Shown piece after piece: positions 1 through 6,282 of a stretch of 38,432 nt of DNA (positions are counted from its first letter, which is position 1; every line of letters starts with the position of its first letter). This DNA comes from Palsa-851 sp035534435. GTDB lineage: Bacteria > Chloroflexota > Dormibacteria > Aeolococcales > Aeolococcaceae. The translations under genes were made by a program, and so were the position numbers. The notes beneath the pieces were generated by a model. The model ran no database searches and was not told the DNA's origin. It was given only the letters and a program-made list of their open reading frames with translations. The stretch spans positions 1-38,432 of the forward strand of contig DATLRX010000076.1 of NCBI GenBank assembly GCA_035534435.1. The letters are read 5' to 3'.

Positions 1-556
1 CCGCTTCGGCATCGAGCGCGTCGTACAGGGTGTTCAGCCGCGCCACGGTGCTCGGCTTGGCGATCAGGTTCCCGTAGATCTCCTCAATCTGCCGGTCGAG
101 GTCGAGGTCCGCGACCCCGCCGGCGTCCCAGGTGAGCACCGCAGATCGATCGATGTAAGCACCATCGATGCGTGCCAGCTCGACGAGCAGACGCGACGCG
201 CGGTCGATCCACTCGCCGGTGGTCGAGCCCGTCGTCTGGCCGGCCTCGAGCTGTGCGTCGGCGTTGCGTAGCACCTCCGCGCAGAGACGGCGCAACGCTG
301 CCACCGCATCCGTCACGGGCTCCGCGGGTTGCGTGCGCAGCACTGCAGCCGCGCGCTCTTCGGCGATGCGCTCGCGCGCTTTGCGTTTCGCCTGGGGGCT
401 GGCCGACCCGTGGAATTTGCACCGCGTCGATCCCTCGATCGCGTAGTTCTTACACGGGTGCGCGTCCTCGGCGCGTGTCTTCGCCCCGCACCGTTGCGGT
501 GCTGCAGCGAGCACCACCCCGTACTTGCGCGCCGGCTCTTTCATTTCAGATGCCAT
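1..556 (-). CDS. HGG-motif phage small protein (partial, 3' end beyond left edge)
   Basis: Open frame from ATG at 556 with no stop before the window edge, so at least 185 residues and truncated here. The N-terminus has a Cys/His pattern (C23, C35, C46, H49 in RCKFHGSASPQAK) typical of small phage proteins with a C...PC...RC..HGG-S motif, often encoded just before terminase genes. The rest is a charged helical region (about 55-185) with no motif I recognise. AGGGG lies about 9 nt before the ATG, and an intrinsic terminator (626-660) separates the gene from those upstream, so it probably has its own promoter in 557-625. Phage-packaging association is family knowledge; the exact role is unknown. 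Confidence 0.7.
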   Translation of the reverse strand, partial: MASEMKEPARKYGVVLAAAPQRCGAKTRAEDAHPCKNYAIEGSTRCKFHGSASPQAKRKARERIAEERAAAVLRTQPAEPVTDAVAALRRLCAEVLRNADAQLEAGQTTGSTTGEWIDRASRLLVELARIDGAYIDRSAVLTWDAGGVADLDLDRQIEEIYGNLIAKPSTVARLNTLYDALDAEA

Positions 557-625
557 TACATGCCCCTAGGAACGTCCAGGAACGCCAGAACGGCGTGACC
601 CGGTGTTCGGGTGTGTTCGTGGGTG

Positions 626-660
626 AAAAGGGGCGCCGAGCCGACCACACTCGGCACCCC
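626..660 (-). terminator. Intrinsic terminator
   Basis: Read on the minus strand, an 11-bp stem (GGGG, one mismatch, GCCGAG / CTCGGC, CCCC) with a 9-nt loop spans 660-630 and is followed at once by TTTT (629-626). It lies between the zinc-ribbon gene ending at 740 and the HGG-motif gene starting at 556, as expected for the end of the early operon. The rest of 557-739 shows no gene; near-direct repeats GGAACGTCCAG/GGAACGCCAG lie at about 570-590. Confidence 0.6.
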
Positions 661-739
661 CACGGACCGCCGCGAAAAGGAAGTAAGGCGGCGGAGGAGG
701 ACGCCGGCACCGCACGTGACCGACGCCCACGTCCACCGC

Positions 740-934
740 TCACAGACGAGCCTTCTTGGCCAATAAAAGGTTCAAAGCGGAGCCGCACCGCGAACAGACG
801 ATTCGCCAACCCTCGGCGGTTGTCACGCCGGCGCGTGGCGCCTCTGCCAGCGAGCACTGACATGACGCGCAGCGCCAGTCCTGGGCCTCGAGCTGCGCCC
901 TCTGTTGCTCATCGGTCGGCGACAACCAGGTCAC
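740..934 (-). CDS. Small zinc-ribbon-like phage protein
   Basis: A 64-residue protein. It has two Cys knuckles, CASC (C22, C25, plus C27) and CSRC (C47, C50), spaced as in a four-Cys zinc ribbon, and a basic C-terminus (LLLAKKARL). The start is GTG with AGGTGAG about 7 nt upstream, just after the stop of the preceding gene at 942, so it is the last gene of the polycistron before the terminator at 626-660. Nucleic-acid or protein binding is plausible from the zinc knuckles, but no specific family is recognised. Confidence 0.55.
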   Translation of the reverse strand: MTWLSPTDEQQRAQLEAQDWRCASCQCSLAEAPRAGVTTAEGWRIVCSRCGSALNLLLAKKARL

Positions 935-941
935 GCTGCAC

Positions 942-1427
942 TCACCTGGTCCGCGTCCTCATCCGGGGCGGAGCGACAGCAACCGGAGCAGCGGGGACGA
1001 CCGGAGCCGGAGCGGGCTCGGCCGGCGCAACGGCGTAGACGCCTGCCGGCCCCAGGCCGACGCGCCTTTCGCGCGCAGTGAAGAGCAGCCGCGACAAATC
1101 TCCAAGCGCGGCCATCTGCCGTGAGGTCAACTCGCGGCCCTCCCGCTGATCCGCAACGGCCTCGAGCAGCACTCCGAGCCGTTCCACAGCCGCGTCCAAA
1201 ATGGTCCCATGCACCTGCTCGGCCTCTTTCGCACGGCGCCGCTCAGCGAGTTGCGCGGCCACGTACTCAGTGCCGCTCAGTTGACGGGCGGCGGGCGGTG
1301 CTGCAAAGTGACTCGCCGGCGGCGGCGGAGCGGTGCGCGCAGCCCACTCGGCAATGTCCGCGGCCACATTGCGCGGCGGCGTCTGCTCGATGGCGTAGCT
1401 ATGTCGATCTTGTTCGCCAAACCTCAT
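942..1427 (-). CDS. Phage hypothetical protein, helical core with Pro/Ala-rich tail
   Basis: A 161-residue protein. A proline-rich segment (about 30-45) precedes a charged helical core (about 50-125, including AAQLAERRRAKEAEQ and LTSRQMAALGDLSRLL), then a Pro/Ala/Val-rich tail ending in MRTRTR. No enzyme motif is seen. The ATG overlaps the upstream stop by 4 bp, and GGAG sits 7 nt before it, supporting coupled translation. Function unknown; the helix plus disordered tail would suit a small structural or accessory phage protein, which is only inference. Confidence 0.6.
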   Translation of the reverse strand: MRFGEQDRHSYAIEQTPPRNVAADIAEWAARTAPPPPASHFAAPPAARQLSGTEYVAAQLAERRRAKEAEQVHGTILDAAVERLGVLLEAVADQREGRELTSRQMAALGDLSRLLFTARERRVGLGPAGVYAVAPAEPAPAPVVPAAPVAVAPPRMRTRTR

Positions 1428-1768
1428 GACTGCTCTCCAGAATGATTTCGGACGTCGATCGGAGTGACCTTCATCCCCGGCGCGCTCATCGGATACACCA
1501 TGAGCGGCTTGCCAGTCGTGGCGGCAGGATTGACACTCCGCGGATCGGTGATCCCGTCGGCCACGAGTTCAACCCCAAACGCGTTCACGCGCGTCGGGCT
1601 CGACGACGGTTCCGGTGGTGCGAACGCGGCGGGTGCGCTCCCACTGGTGGGATCAATGCGCATCGGCTCCGGTGGCGCGAAAGCACGCTGCTCGGTTGCG
1701 GGTTCCGGTGCATTGGGTCGCGGCGTGCGCCGGCCCGCAAAGTGCTGGAAGAGGGACGGAAAGCTCAT
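1424..1768 (-). CDS. Phage hypothetical protein, Pro-rich
   Basis: A 114-residue protein, probably largely disordered, with the segment FAPPEP occurring twice (about residues 30-35 and 50-55) inside a Pro/Ala/Ser-rich N-terminal half. The C-terminal half (GVELVADGITDPRSVNP and on) is more ordered in composition. AGGAG lies 9 nt before the ATG, and both ends overlap the neighbouring genes by 4 bp. No homologous family recognised. Confidence 0.55.
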   Translation of the reverse strand: MSFPSLFQHFAGRRTPRPNAPEPATEQRAFAPPEPMRIDPTSGSAPAAFAPPEPSSSPTRVNAFGVELVADGITDPRSVNPAATTGKPLMVYPMSAPGMKVTPIDVRNHSGEQS

Positions 1769-2037
1769 GGTCGGGTTCTCCTGGGTTGCGAGTTGTGGCC
1801 GTTGGAAGCGGTCGTTTTGTAGAGATAGGGCGGCGGTGTCGGGACACGAGGCGGCGGCGCCATTGCCTCAAGTTGTGCGAGCTTCTTGCGCAGCTCGGCG
1901 ATCTCTCGATCCATCGCTGCGTGGTCGACAGGTTTGATGCCGAGGCGACGTCGCAGGGTTTCGCGCAAACCGGGATCTGCCCGGATAGCCTTCAGCAGCA
2001 TGTCGGCGGGGTTTTCAGCGTCCAGGAAGTGGGCCAT
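1765..2037 (-). CDS. Small phage protein with coiled-coil segment
   Basis: A 90-residue protein. Residues about 10-60 are helical and charged (LLKAIRADPGLRETLRRRLG, then a heptad-like DREIAELRKKLAQLEAM), followed by a Pro/Arg-rich tail. GGAG is 8 nt before the ATG; the gene follows the stop at 2041 by 3 bp and overlaps the next gene by 4 bp. The coiled coil suggests an oligomer, but the function is unknown. Confidence 0.6.
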   Translation of the reverse strand: MAHFLDAENPADMLLKAIRADPGLRETLRRRLGIKPVDHAAMDREIAELRKKLAQLEAMAPPPRVPTPPPYLYKTTASNGHNSQPRRTRP

Positions 2038-2040
2038 TGG

Positions 2041-2334
2041 CTATTTCTCCGTGTTGCCGTGGATGGTCGTTGAGCGCGCGGGGAGCGTCACCTCAGCCCA
2101 TTCCAAGCGCATCCGGCGGAGCCAGGCATCGGCCGTCTCGGGCTGTTGGGCCAGCGTGGCCCCAGTGGCCGACGTGAGCGCTTTGGCGCACTCGATATCG
2201 TCGAGCTGGGGCGTCATGGCGAGGTCAAGGCAGCGCAGTACGTCGCCCGCGAGGACCGGATCGTCCATACACGCCCTGATGAGCGTCTGCAGGTCGTCGT
2301 CGTACAGCGTGGTTGCGGTTGTGTGCGGGTACAT
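2041..2334 (-). CDS. Phage hypothetical protein (97 aa)
   Basis: Starts at ATG 2334, where GGAG stands 5 nt upstream inside the end of the resolvase gene (stop at 2337). The longer open frame reaching 2784 is Arg-rich out-of-frame sequence over the resolvase and was discarded. The 97-residue product is acidic and helical (YDDDLQTLIRACMDDPVLAG, LDDIECAKALTSATG) with a conserved-looking C-terminal WLRRMRLEWAEV. No family recognised; position directly after the resolvase makes it part of the early phage operon. Confidence 0.55.
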   Translation of the reverse strand: MYPHTTATTLYDDDLQTLIRACMDDPVLAGDVLRCLDLAMTPQLDDIECAKALTSATGATLAQQPETADAWLRRMRLEWAEVTLPARSTTIHGNTEK

Positions 2335-2336
2335 GG

Positions 2337-2741
2337 CTACTCCGTGTGCAGTGAATGAGCGGGGGACGCCGGCGGGAAGTGGGCACCGGCAATCCCCCAT
2401 GAGCGGGCTGTGTGAGTTGATCGGTTGAGCAGATGAGCGAAGTTGGCGAGCGGCAGCACGACGTACGCGGCGGCGACAGGATGGTTGCGGCGCTTCAGGA
2501 TTGCGGCGAAGTCGATCGTGCCGGCGTTCATCGCTTCCGCCCTGGCCTCGTGGAGCGCGCCCGCCAGGTCGAGGACGCGCGTGGCCTTCAGCTCGAGTGT
2601 CCAGCCGGGAACGCCTGCGACGTCGCCACGGTCCCTGGTGCCGCCCATCACTCGTCTCTCGGCCAGCGGGAAGCCGTGCTCGGCGAGGTAGGCGACCACG
2701 TCGGCCTCGAAACGGCTGCCGCGGCGCTTGGCAGCGGTCAC
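2337..2741 (-). CDS. PD-(D/E)XK nuclease, Holliday-junction-resolvase-like
   Basis: A 134-residue protein with the layout of phage Hjc/VSR-like resolvases: a basic N-terminus with an early Glu (RRGSRFEADVVAYL, E13), then GTRDRGDVAG (D40) and LELKA (E50-x-K52), i.e. the D...ExK metal-binding core. A C-terminal helical part follows. Such enzymes cleave branched DNA during phage recombination and replication. GTG start with GGAG 9 nt upstream. It lies downstream of the AAA ATPase and the heptamer region, fitting a replication/recombination module. It could also be another small PD-(D/E)XK endonuclease; the fold assignment is firmer than the substrate. Confidence 0.7.
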   Translation of the reverse strand: MTAAKRRGSRFEADVVAYLAEHGFPLAERRVMGGTRDRGDVAGVPGWTLELKATRVLDLAGALHEARAEAMNAGTIDFAAILKRRNHPVAAAYVVLPLANFAHLLNRSTHTARSWGIAGAHFPPASPAHSLHTE

Positions 2742-2843
2742 GATGCGGCTCCAGGACGCCGTTTTGGGGTCGCCAAGGTGTCAATTGGGGGTGTCAGAGC
2801 GGCCGAAAGTGCCGCATTCGTATTCAACTGAGGCTGTACCACG

Positions 2844-2860
2844 ACAGTCACTCTGACTGT
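2844..2860. promoter_or_regulatory. Perfect dyad ACAGTCA-CTC-TGACTGT
   Basis: Seven-base arms (2844-2850 and 2854-2860) around a 3-base centre, about 100 bp upstream of the resolvase GTG. The size and symmetry suit a dimeric repressor site or a short hairpin; no T-run follows, so a terminator is less likely. Confidence 0.45.
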
Positions 2861-2962
2861 GCGGGCACCTCGCGGCGTGTCGGGACGCCGCATGGGGTGC
2901 GCCACCGCAAGGGGTGCTGCACCGGGGGCCGCGCTCCTTAGGGACCTGGGCCTGGGCCCAGT

Positions 2963-2980
2963 TTTCCGTGCGTACGGAAA
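2963..2980. repeat. Inverted repeat TTTCCGT-N4-ACGGAAA
   Basis: Perfect 7-bp arms (2963-2969, 2974-2980) separated by GCGT, directly after the 10-bp palindrome CTGGGCCCAG (2952-2961) and 20 bp before the first GGGGACA heptamer. Part of the dyad-rich region downstream of the AAA ATPase gene. Confidence 0.4.
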
Positions 2981-2999
2981 CCACGTCGGATGGAGTCGG

Positions 3000-3262
3000 G
3001 GGGACAAGGGGACACCCTTAAGTGAGACGACTTGTCCCCTGTCCCCAGGCTGCGCCCCAGAGGGGGCTCGTGCCCCCCGCTCTCTGAGGCTCCGCACCAG
3101 CCCGGTGTCCTGTCCTCGAGGGGACATGTCCCCCTGTGGATTCGTATTCATGCTAGGCGCACCGCTGGCGGGTGTCCCCCTGTTGTCCTGTCGGTTGTCC
3201 CCCGTTCCAGCAAGCCCCACTGAGTGGGCTCGGGGCCGGGAATGCGCACGAACACTGTCCCC
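3000..3262. repeat. Cluster of nine GGGGACA/TGTCCCC heptamers
   Basis: GGGGACA occurs at 3000-3006, 3008-3014 and 3120-3126. Its complement TGTCCCC occurs at 3033-3039, 3040-3046, 3127-3133, 3173-3179, 3196-3202 and 3256-3262. Two copies abut to give the perfect 14-bp palindrome GGGGACATGTCCCC at 3120-3133, and degenerate copies (TGTCCTGTCC near 3106-3116, TTGTCCTGTC near 3183-3192) fill the gaps. The last three copies lie within the 3' end of the AAA ATPase gene. Candidates are replication iterons, a multi-site operator, or recombination sites. Confidence 0.6.
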
Positions 3263-4431
3263 TCGCCCCGAACGACCGTTCTTCGCACCGTGTGGGCGTC
3301 AGCTTCGAGGCGATCGGCCAGGCCGGCGACGGTCAGCGGCTGAGACTTCAGCAGCGCACGGATACGGTCTTTGATGGACAGCGCGCCGGCGAGTTCGGGG
3401 ATGCTGGCGAGGTCGGTTGTCGTGATCGTGGTCCGAGTGGGCTCAAACTCGAAGTGCAGCGCGAAGGACGCGGCCTTGGGGCCGTCGTTGCTCTTCTTGT
3501 TGGTCAGGGCAAGGTCGAGCCGCGGTGATCCGGACTCCTGGGATGCCTTCAGGAACCAGGTCATGCGCGCGCTGTTGTGCCAGAAGGTCGAGCCGAAGGG
3601 TCGATCCTCGTCACCACCGCGGTTGATGTGCGCGAGCAGACAGGCGCCGACGTTCAGGCGCGTGAGCGCTTGGAAGAAGTCGAGCGCGACCCCGGCCTCT
3701 TCGGGCGGGCCGGCGCAGGCGAGCGCAACCGAGTCGAGGATCACGTACTTGATCGAGCGCTCGTGAATGATCCGCTGCAACCGTTCCACCTGTGCGCTGA
3801 GCGGTCCTTCGGCGCCACAAGGGACGTACACGACAGGGGGCAGCTCGTTGTCACCACAGAGCGCCTGCATGCGCCGCCGATGTGGTGATGCCTGCCACTC
3901 GAAGTCCAGATAAGCGGTCTTGAGGGATTGCGAGACGGGAAGGCCCGCGTAGGCCGTGCCGCTCTCGACGGACATCGCGAGGGCGAGTCCGAGCATGCTC
4001 TTGGCGCTGCCGCCGTCACCGAAGAGAATCACCGGATCGTCGGCGGCCAGGAGCGGGGCGATCACCACTCTGGGGGCGGTTTCATCGACCACCACGTCGC
4101 GGAGCAGCACGGGGTCGCGTCCGCGCCGGAAGGCGTCGAGCACCTGCCACGCGCACTGCTCGAGCAACCCGGCCCAGTCAACCGAATCGTCGCGTCCGGT
4201 GAGGTACTTGGCTGCATCTGTGCGCGCTCGTGTCGAACCGAGGTTCAGACGCGCACGATGCAGCATCGCGCGCGACCCGTTGCTCCCGGTGAAGCAGGAC
4301 ATCTCGGCCGCGACGTCATGGGAGCGCCGATCCTCATGGAAGCGGTCGAACGTGAGCGACACGTCGTACTCGGGCCAGGCGAGCGTCGCGATGCCGCGGT
4401 CGAAGGTGAAGGCGTGGTCGGCGGCCGTCAT
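3148..4431 (-). CDS. RepA/DnaB-like AAA ATPase (phage replicative helicase type)
   Basis: A 427-residue P-loop protein of the RepA/AAA_25 type found in phages and mobile elements, likely a hexameric helicase or helicase-primase partner acting at the element's origin. Visible motifs are Walker A GDGGSAKS (138-145), DFEW (176-179), Walker B YVILDS (229-234) and the sensor-like LLAHINRG (265-272). The N-terminal ~110 residues are not recognised. A winged-helix-like segment (about 353-390, LTVAGLADRLEADAHTVRRTV) near the C-terminus suggests DNA binding. It starts at ATG 4431, 3 bp after the upstream stop, without a clear SD. Its last codons run through TGTCCCC heptamers, so the low-complexity C-terminus (GTTDRTTGG) is a by-product of repeat DNA. 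Confidence 0.75.
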   Translation of the reverse strand: MTAADHAFTFDRGIATLAWPEYDVSLTFDRFHEDRRSHDVAAEMSCFTGSNGSRAMLHRARLNLGSTRARTDAAKYLTGRDDSVDWAGLLEQCAWQVLDAFRRGRDPVLLRDVVVDETAPRVVIAPLLAADDPVILFGDGGSAKSMLGLALAMSVESGTAYAGLPVSQSLKTAYLDFEWQASPHRRRMQALCGDNELPPVVYVPCGAEGPLSAQVERLQRIIHERSIKYVILDSVALACAGPPEEAGVALDFFQALTRLNVGACLLAHINRGGDEDRPFGSTFWHNSARMTWFLKASQESGSPRLDLALTNKKSNDGPKAASFALHFEFEPTRTTITTTDLASIPELAGALSIKDRIRALLKSQPLTVAGLADRLEADAHTVRRTVVRGEGTVFVRIPGPEPTQWGLLERGTTDRTTGGHPPAVRLA

Positions 4432-4434
4432 TGC

Positions 4435-4746
4435 TTATTCGGCGTCTCCGTGGCGTACCCCGAGGATCGCCGTCAACGGTCCGCTTATCCACCCCGAACC
4501 CTCCTCCTTGAAGGAGAAGCCGGTCGCGCACACGCCCGAGTTGCCACCGCTGTGCAGCACCATCGGGTCGCGATAGCCGCGCCCTCTGGCGTCGTCGTCC
4601 CGTTGCGCATCGGCGACCGTCTTGCCCGGGGTGCCCGACCAAAAGAACTCGTAACTGTCGAGCGTGAAGGACCGCTCCAGGACTGTGTGCCACCCATCAG
4701 CGAGGAGCACGTGCGTGACTAAGTCAACGTCAAGGCCAAGGCTCAC
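4435..4746 (-). CDS. Phage hypothetical protein (103 aa)
   Basis: I chose GTG 4746 because AAGGGGG lies about 6 nt upstream; the longer frame up to 5061 is only a shadow over the upstream gene. The product (VSLGLDVDLVTHVLLADGWH...) is a mixed alpha/beta-looking soluble protein with an SGTPGKT segment (about 37-43). That segment resembles a P-loop but lacks the surrounding hydrophobic strand, so I do not call it an ATPase. It sits just before the AAA ATPase gene (3-bp gap), so the two are probably co-translated. No family recognised. Confidence 0.55.
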   Translation of the reverse strand: MSLGLDVDLVTHVLLADGWHTVLERSFTLDSYEFFWSGTPGKTVADAQRDDDARGRGYRDPMVLHSGGNSGVCATGFSFKEEGSGWISGPLTAILGVRHGDAE

Positions 4747-4801
4747 GGCGTCCCCCTTGCGCCCTTGGCACGGTGATGGTGGGTCGCGAAGTTCGTGGTC
4801 A

Positions 4802-5068
4802 TCAGAAGGGCAAATCGTCTGGATCGACATCGCCGCCGCCGGCAGTGACCAGCCCGATCGGCGCGGCAAAGTACTCGGCGAGCTGGGCCGCCAGCGCTTG
4901 CACCTGGTCCCGAGAGAAGAGCAGCTCGCCGGCAAGCTTCGTATTCTCACCGACGAGCGACACGCGATAGGCACGGTCCTCGTGCGCGAGGTTGCCCCAA
5001 CACTCGTCGATGCAGAGCACGCCCTTGGCGGTGTCGATCCTGGCGAGACGAAAGTAGCCATTGCTCAC
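4802..5068 (-). CDS. 88-aa phage protein with SSB-like acidic C-terminal tip
   Basis: GTG 5068 is preceded by a strong SD (AAAGGAGG, about 9 nt upstream), which decides the start; the longer frame to 5407 is Arg-rich shadow. The product ends GGGDVDPDDLPF, with the last residues matching the acidic DDxPF tip by which bacterial single-strand-binding proteins (SSB) recruit helicases, RecO, exonuclease I and others. The body (NGYFRLARIDTAKGVLCIDE...) may form short beta strands but I cannot recognise a complete OB fold, and 88 residues is short for SSB. Its place before a RepA-type ATPase and a resolvase fits a DNA-replication role. Alternatives: a minimal phage SSB or an SSB-tip mimic. Confidence 0.6.
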   Translation of the reverse strand: MSNGYFRLARIDTAKGVLCIDECWGNLAHEDRAYRVSLVGENTKLAGELLFSRDQVQALAAQLAEYFAAPIGLVTAGGGDVDPDDLPF

Positions 5069-5094
5069 TTCTGGTTGTCCTCCTTTGGTCCTGG

Positions 5095-5457
5095 CTATGC
5101 CGCGAGCGACGCGTGCTCGGGGGCGAGCGCGGCACTGATGACGCGGAGCGCGGCGGCGAAGCGTGCATCCATCCGGCCCCGGCGTTCGGCTTCGGCCTCG
5201 AGCTGGCGGATCATTCCTTCCACTGGGATCGGGTGCTTGCGGATCGACTCCGCGACGATCCCGTTCAGCGTGGCGATGAGCGCTCCCATCTCTGCGAACT
5301 CCCGGCGTTCCGCCGGCGTGAAGAGCGGAATCGTCACAGCGAAGAGGCCCGTGCCATATGCGCTCGCGGCGGTTTCCAGCCGCGCGCGAATCTCGAGGCG
5401 ACGCCACTCGGCATCAGCCGTTGTATCGTTAGACGGCGGGGTTCGGGGCACCGACAT
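5095..5457 (-). CDS. Phage hypothetical protein (120 aa), helical
   Basis: ATG 5457 with GGGAGGGAGG immediately upstream, a very strong SD. The product is predominantly helical: residues 17-35, 48-80 (AERREFAEMGALIATLNGIVAESI) and 83-112 (MIRQLEAEAERRGRMDARF) are charged or amphipathic helices. No catalytic motif is visible. It overlaps the end of the excisionase-like gene by 29 bp, indicating tight operon packing. Function unknown. Confidence 0.6.
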   Translation of the reverse strand: MSVPRTPPSNDTTADAEWRRLEIRARLETAASAYGTGLFAVTIPLFTPAERREFAEMGALIATLNGIVAESIRKHPIPVEGMIRQLEAEAERRGRMDARFAAALRVISAALAPEHASLAA

Positions 5458-5665
5458 TGCCTCCCTCCCAATGCGCAGTCGGGGTTGTGGTGATCCCGGC
5501 TGCGCTTTCTTCTTGCTTGCGTCGGACCAGGTCGATAAGGTCCGAATGCGCGATCAGGCGTCGACCAGCGACCACGGTGGAATTGAGTTCCCCGCGCGCG
5601 ATCAGCAGGAACACACCGCTGCGGCTGATCGACATCGCCCGGGCCGCACCCTTGGCGTCATACAT
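5429..5665 (-). CDS. Excisionase-type helix-turn-helix protein
   Basis: A 78-residue protein starting at ATG 5665; the upstream part of the longer frame is shadow of the XRE gene. Residues 4-47 follow the excisionase/MerR-like winged-helix pattern: GAARAMSISRSGVFLLIARGEL, then the wing TVVAGRRLIAHSDLIDLVRR. Proteins of this type bind DNA as recombination directionality factors or small regulators in integrated elements. A Thr/Gly-rich tail follows. It comes 19 bp after the XRE regulator, a usual arrangement in prophages. Whether it drives excision cannot be told, since no integrase is in view. Confidence 0.7.
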   Translation of the reverse strand: MYDAKGAARAMSISRSGVFLLIARGELNSTVVAGRRLIAHSDLIDLVRRKQEESAAGITTTPTAHWEGGNVGAPNPAV

Positions 5666-5684
5666 GATCCTGGGTTCTTCAACG

Positions 5685-6014
5685 TCACACACCGGCAAGC
5701 GCTCCGTCGGCGTGCTGTTCGAGGACGAGCCACTCCAGAATGAGGCGGCCGAGCGCGAGTGCTCGGTCACCCTTCGGCACCGTCCCCTGCTCCCAGCGCC
5801 AGACCTCCACGCGAGTGGTGCAACCCAGGATGCGCGCGGTTTCATCGGCCGACAAACCCAACCGCTCGCGCAACGCCTTGAGCTCGCCGGTTCGGCAGTA
5901 ACGGCGGGCAACAATCAGCGCCATTTGATCGTCGGCATTGAGCAGTTCGGCAACCACGACGTGACCGTACCACGGCACCGGGTCAATCTCCAAATCCTTT
6001 GCTGCGTATAGCAT
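5685..6014 (-). CDS. XRE-family transcriptional regulator of the element
   Basis: A 109-residue protein from ATG 6014, with a Cro/CI-type helix-turn-helix at about 46-78 (LKALRERLGLSADETARILG...VWRWEQG). It probably represses its own leftward operon through the two TTTGT-N2-ACAAA dyads at 6014-6025 and 6049-6060. ATG 6014 has no SD and touches the first dyad. If the -35 TTGGTG (6034-6029) and -10 TATACG (6010-6005) are the promoter, the true start must lie downstream. GTG 5978 (GGAG 9 nt upstream, 97 residues) is then the best choice. Both forms keep the whole HTH. The TTG-started frame from 6059 is rejected because it would run through both operators. Confidence 0.7.
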   Translation of the reverse strand: MLYAAKDLEIDPVPWYGHVVVAELLNADDQMALIVARRYCRTGELKALRERLGLSADETARILGCTTRVEVWRWEQGTVPKGDRALALGRLILEWLVLEQHADGALAGV

Positions 6015-6067
6015 TTGTAGACAAAGTCCACCAAATGTCCGCCGCGCATTTGTGGACAAAGTTCACC
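6005..6067 (-). promoter_or_regulatory. Twin operators and promoter of the phage early operon
   Basis: Two 22-bp direct repeats (6011-6032 and 6046-6067, two mismatches, period 35 bp) each contain a perfect TTTGT-N2-ACAAA dyad (6014-6025, 6049-6060). On the minus strand a -35 TTGGTG (6034-6029) and -10 TATACG (6010-6005), 18 bp apart, place the first dyad inside the promoter spacer, a classic repression geometry for a small HTH repressor. Confidence 0.6.
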
Positions 6068-6155
6068 GTTCCTACGAGGTGATCGTTCTGGCCATGGTTA
6101 GCGCTAAGTAACGCGGCTGAGGAGGTGGCGCAATGCCCCACGACCCACCTCGCGC

Positions 6156-6180
6156 CTGACACCTTCGTCTGACACCTTCG
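6156..6180. repeat. Tandem 12-bp repeat CTGACACCTTCG
   Basis: Two perfect copies at 6156-6167 and 6169-6180, 1 bp apart, between the phage operators and mutY. The palindrome TTAGCGCTAA (6098-6107) lies upstream. The right end of the integrated element probably falls in 6068-6224, where no gene is seen. Confidence 0.4.
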
Positions 6181-6218
6181 ACGGTGCTCGCATCCTAGTT
6201 TCGGATGAGTCCACAGCC

Positions 6219-6282
6219 GTCCATATGGGACACGGACGCGTCAAGCGAACTCGGAGCGGGCGGGTGCCTGTCCGATATGGAC
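6219..6282. repeat. Imperfect inverted repeat around the mutY start
   Basis: GTCCATATGGGAC (6219-6231) and GTCCGATATGGAC (6270-6282) are reverse complements with one mismatch, 38 bp apart; a third TATGGAC follows at 6286-6292. The first arm contains the first possible ATG of mutY (6225). This may be a regulatory dyad or the remnant of an integration site. Confidence 0.4.

Larger units (their letters stand above)
2742..3147. other. Gene-poor stretch with dyads and heptamers: regulatory or origin-like region
   Basis: No convincing gene lies between the AAA ATPase stop and the resolvase start. The stretch instead has three dyads (2844-2860, CTGGGCCCAG at 2952-2961, 2963-2980) and a dense set of GGGGACA/TGTCCCC heptamers. 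A possible 51-residue frame (start 2893, stop 2738, GTGA overlap with the resolvase) ends plausibly but is Arg/Pro-rich and has no clear SD, so it is not called. Position between a helicase-type ATPase and a resolvase would suit a replication origin or a secondary promoter region; that is inference. Confidence 0.45.

Noticed and set aside
2738..3220. 160-codon frame over the heptamer region
   Set aside because: Its first two thirds simply translate the repeats and its composition is low complexity; only the last ~50 codons might be real and these have no clear SD.
3000..3262. Heptamer cluster as a CRISPR array
   Set aside because: Units are only 7 bp, in both orientations and irregularly spaced, with no spacers or cas genes.
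4543..4563. SGTPGKT in the 103-residue phage protein, at 4618-4638, as a Walker A motif
   Set aside because: Preceding residues do not form a hydrophobic strand, and no Walker B follows in so short a protein.
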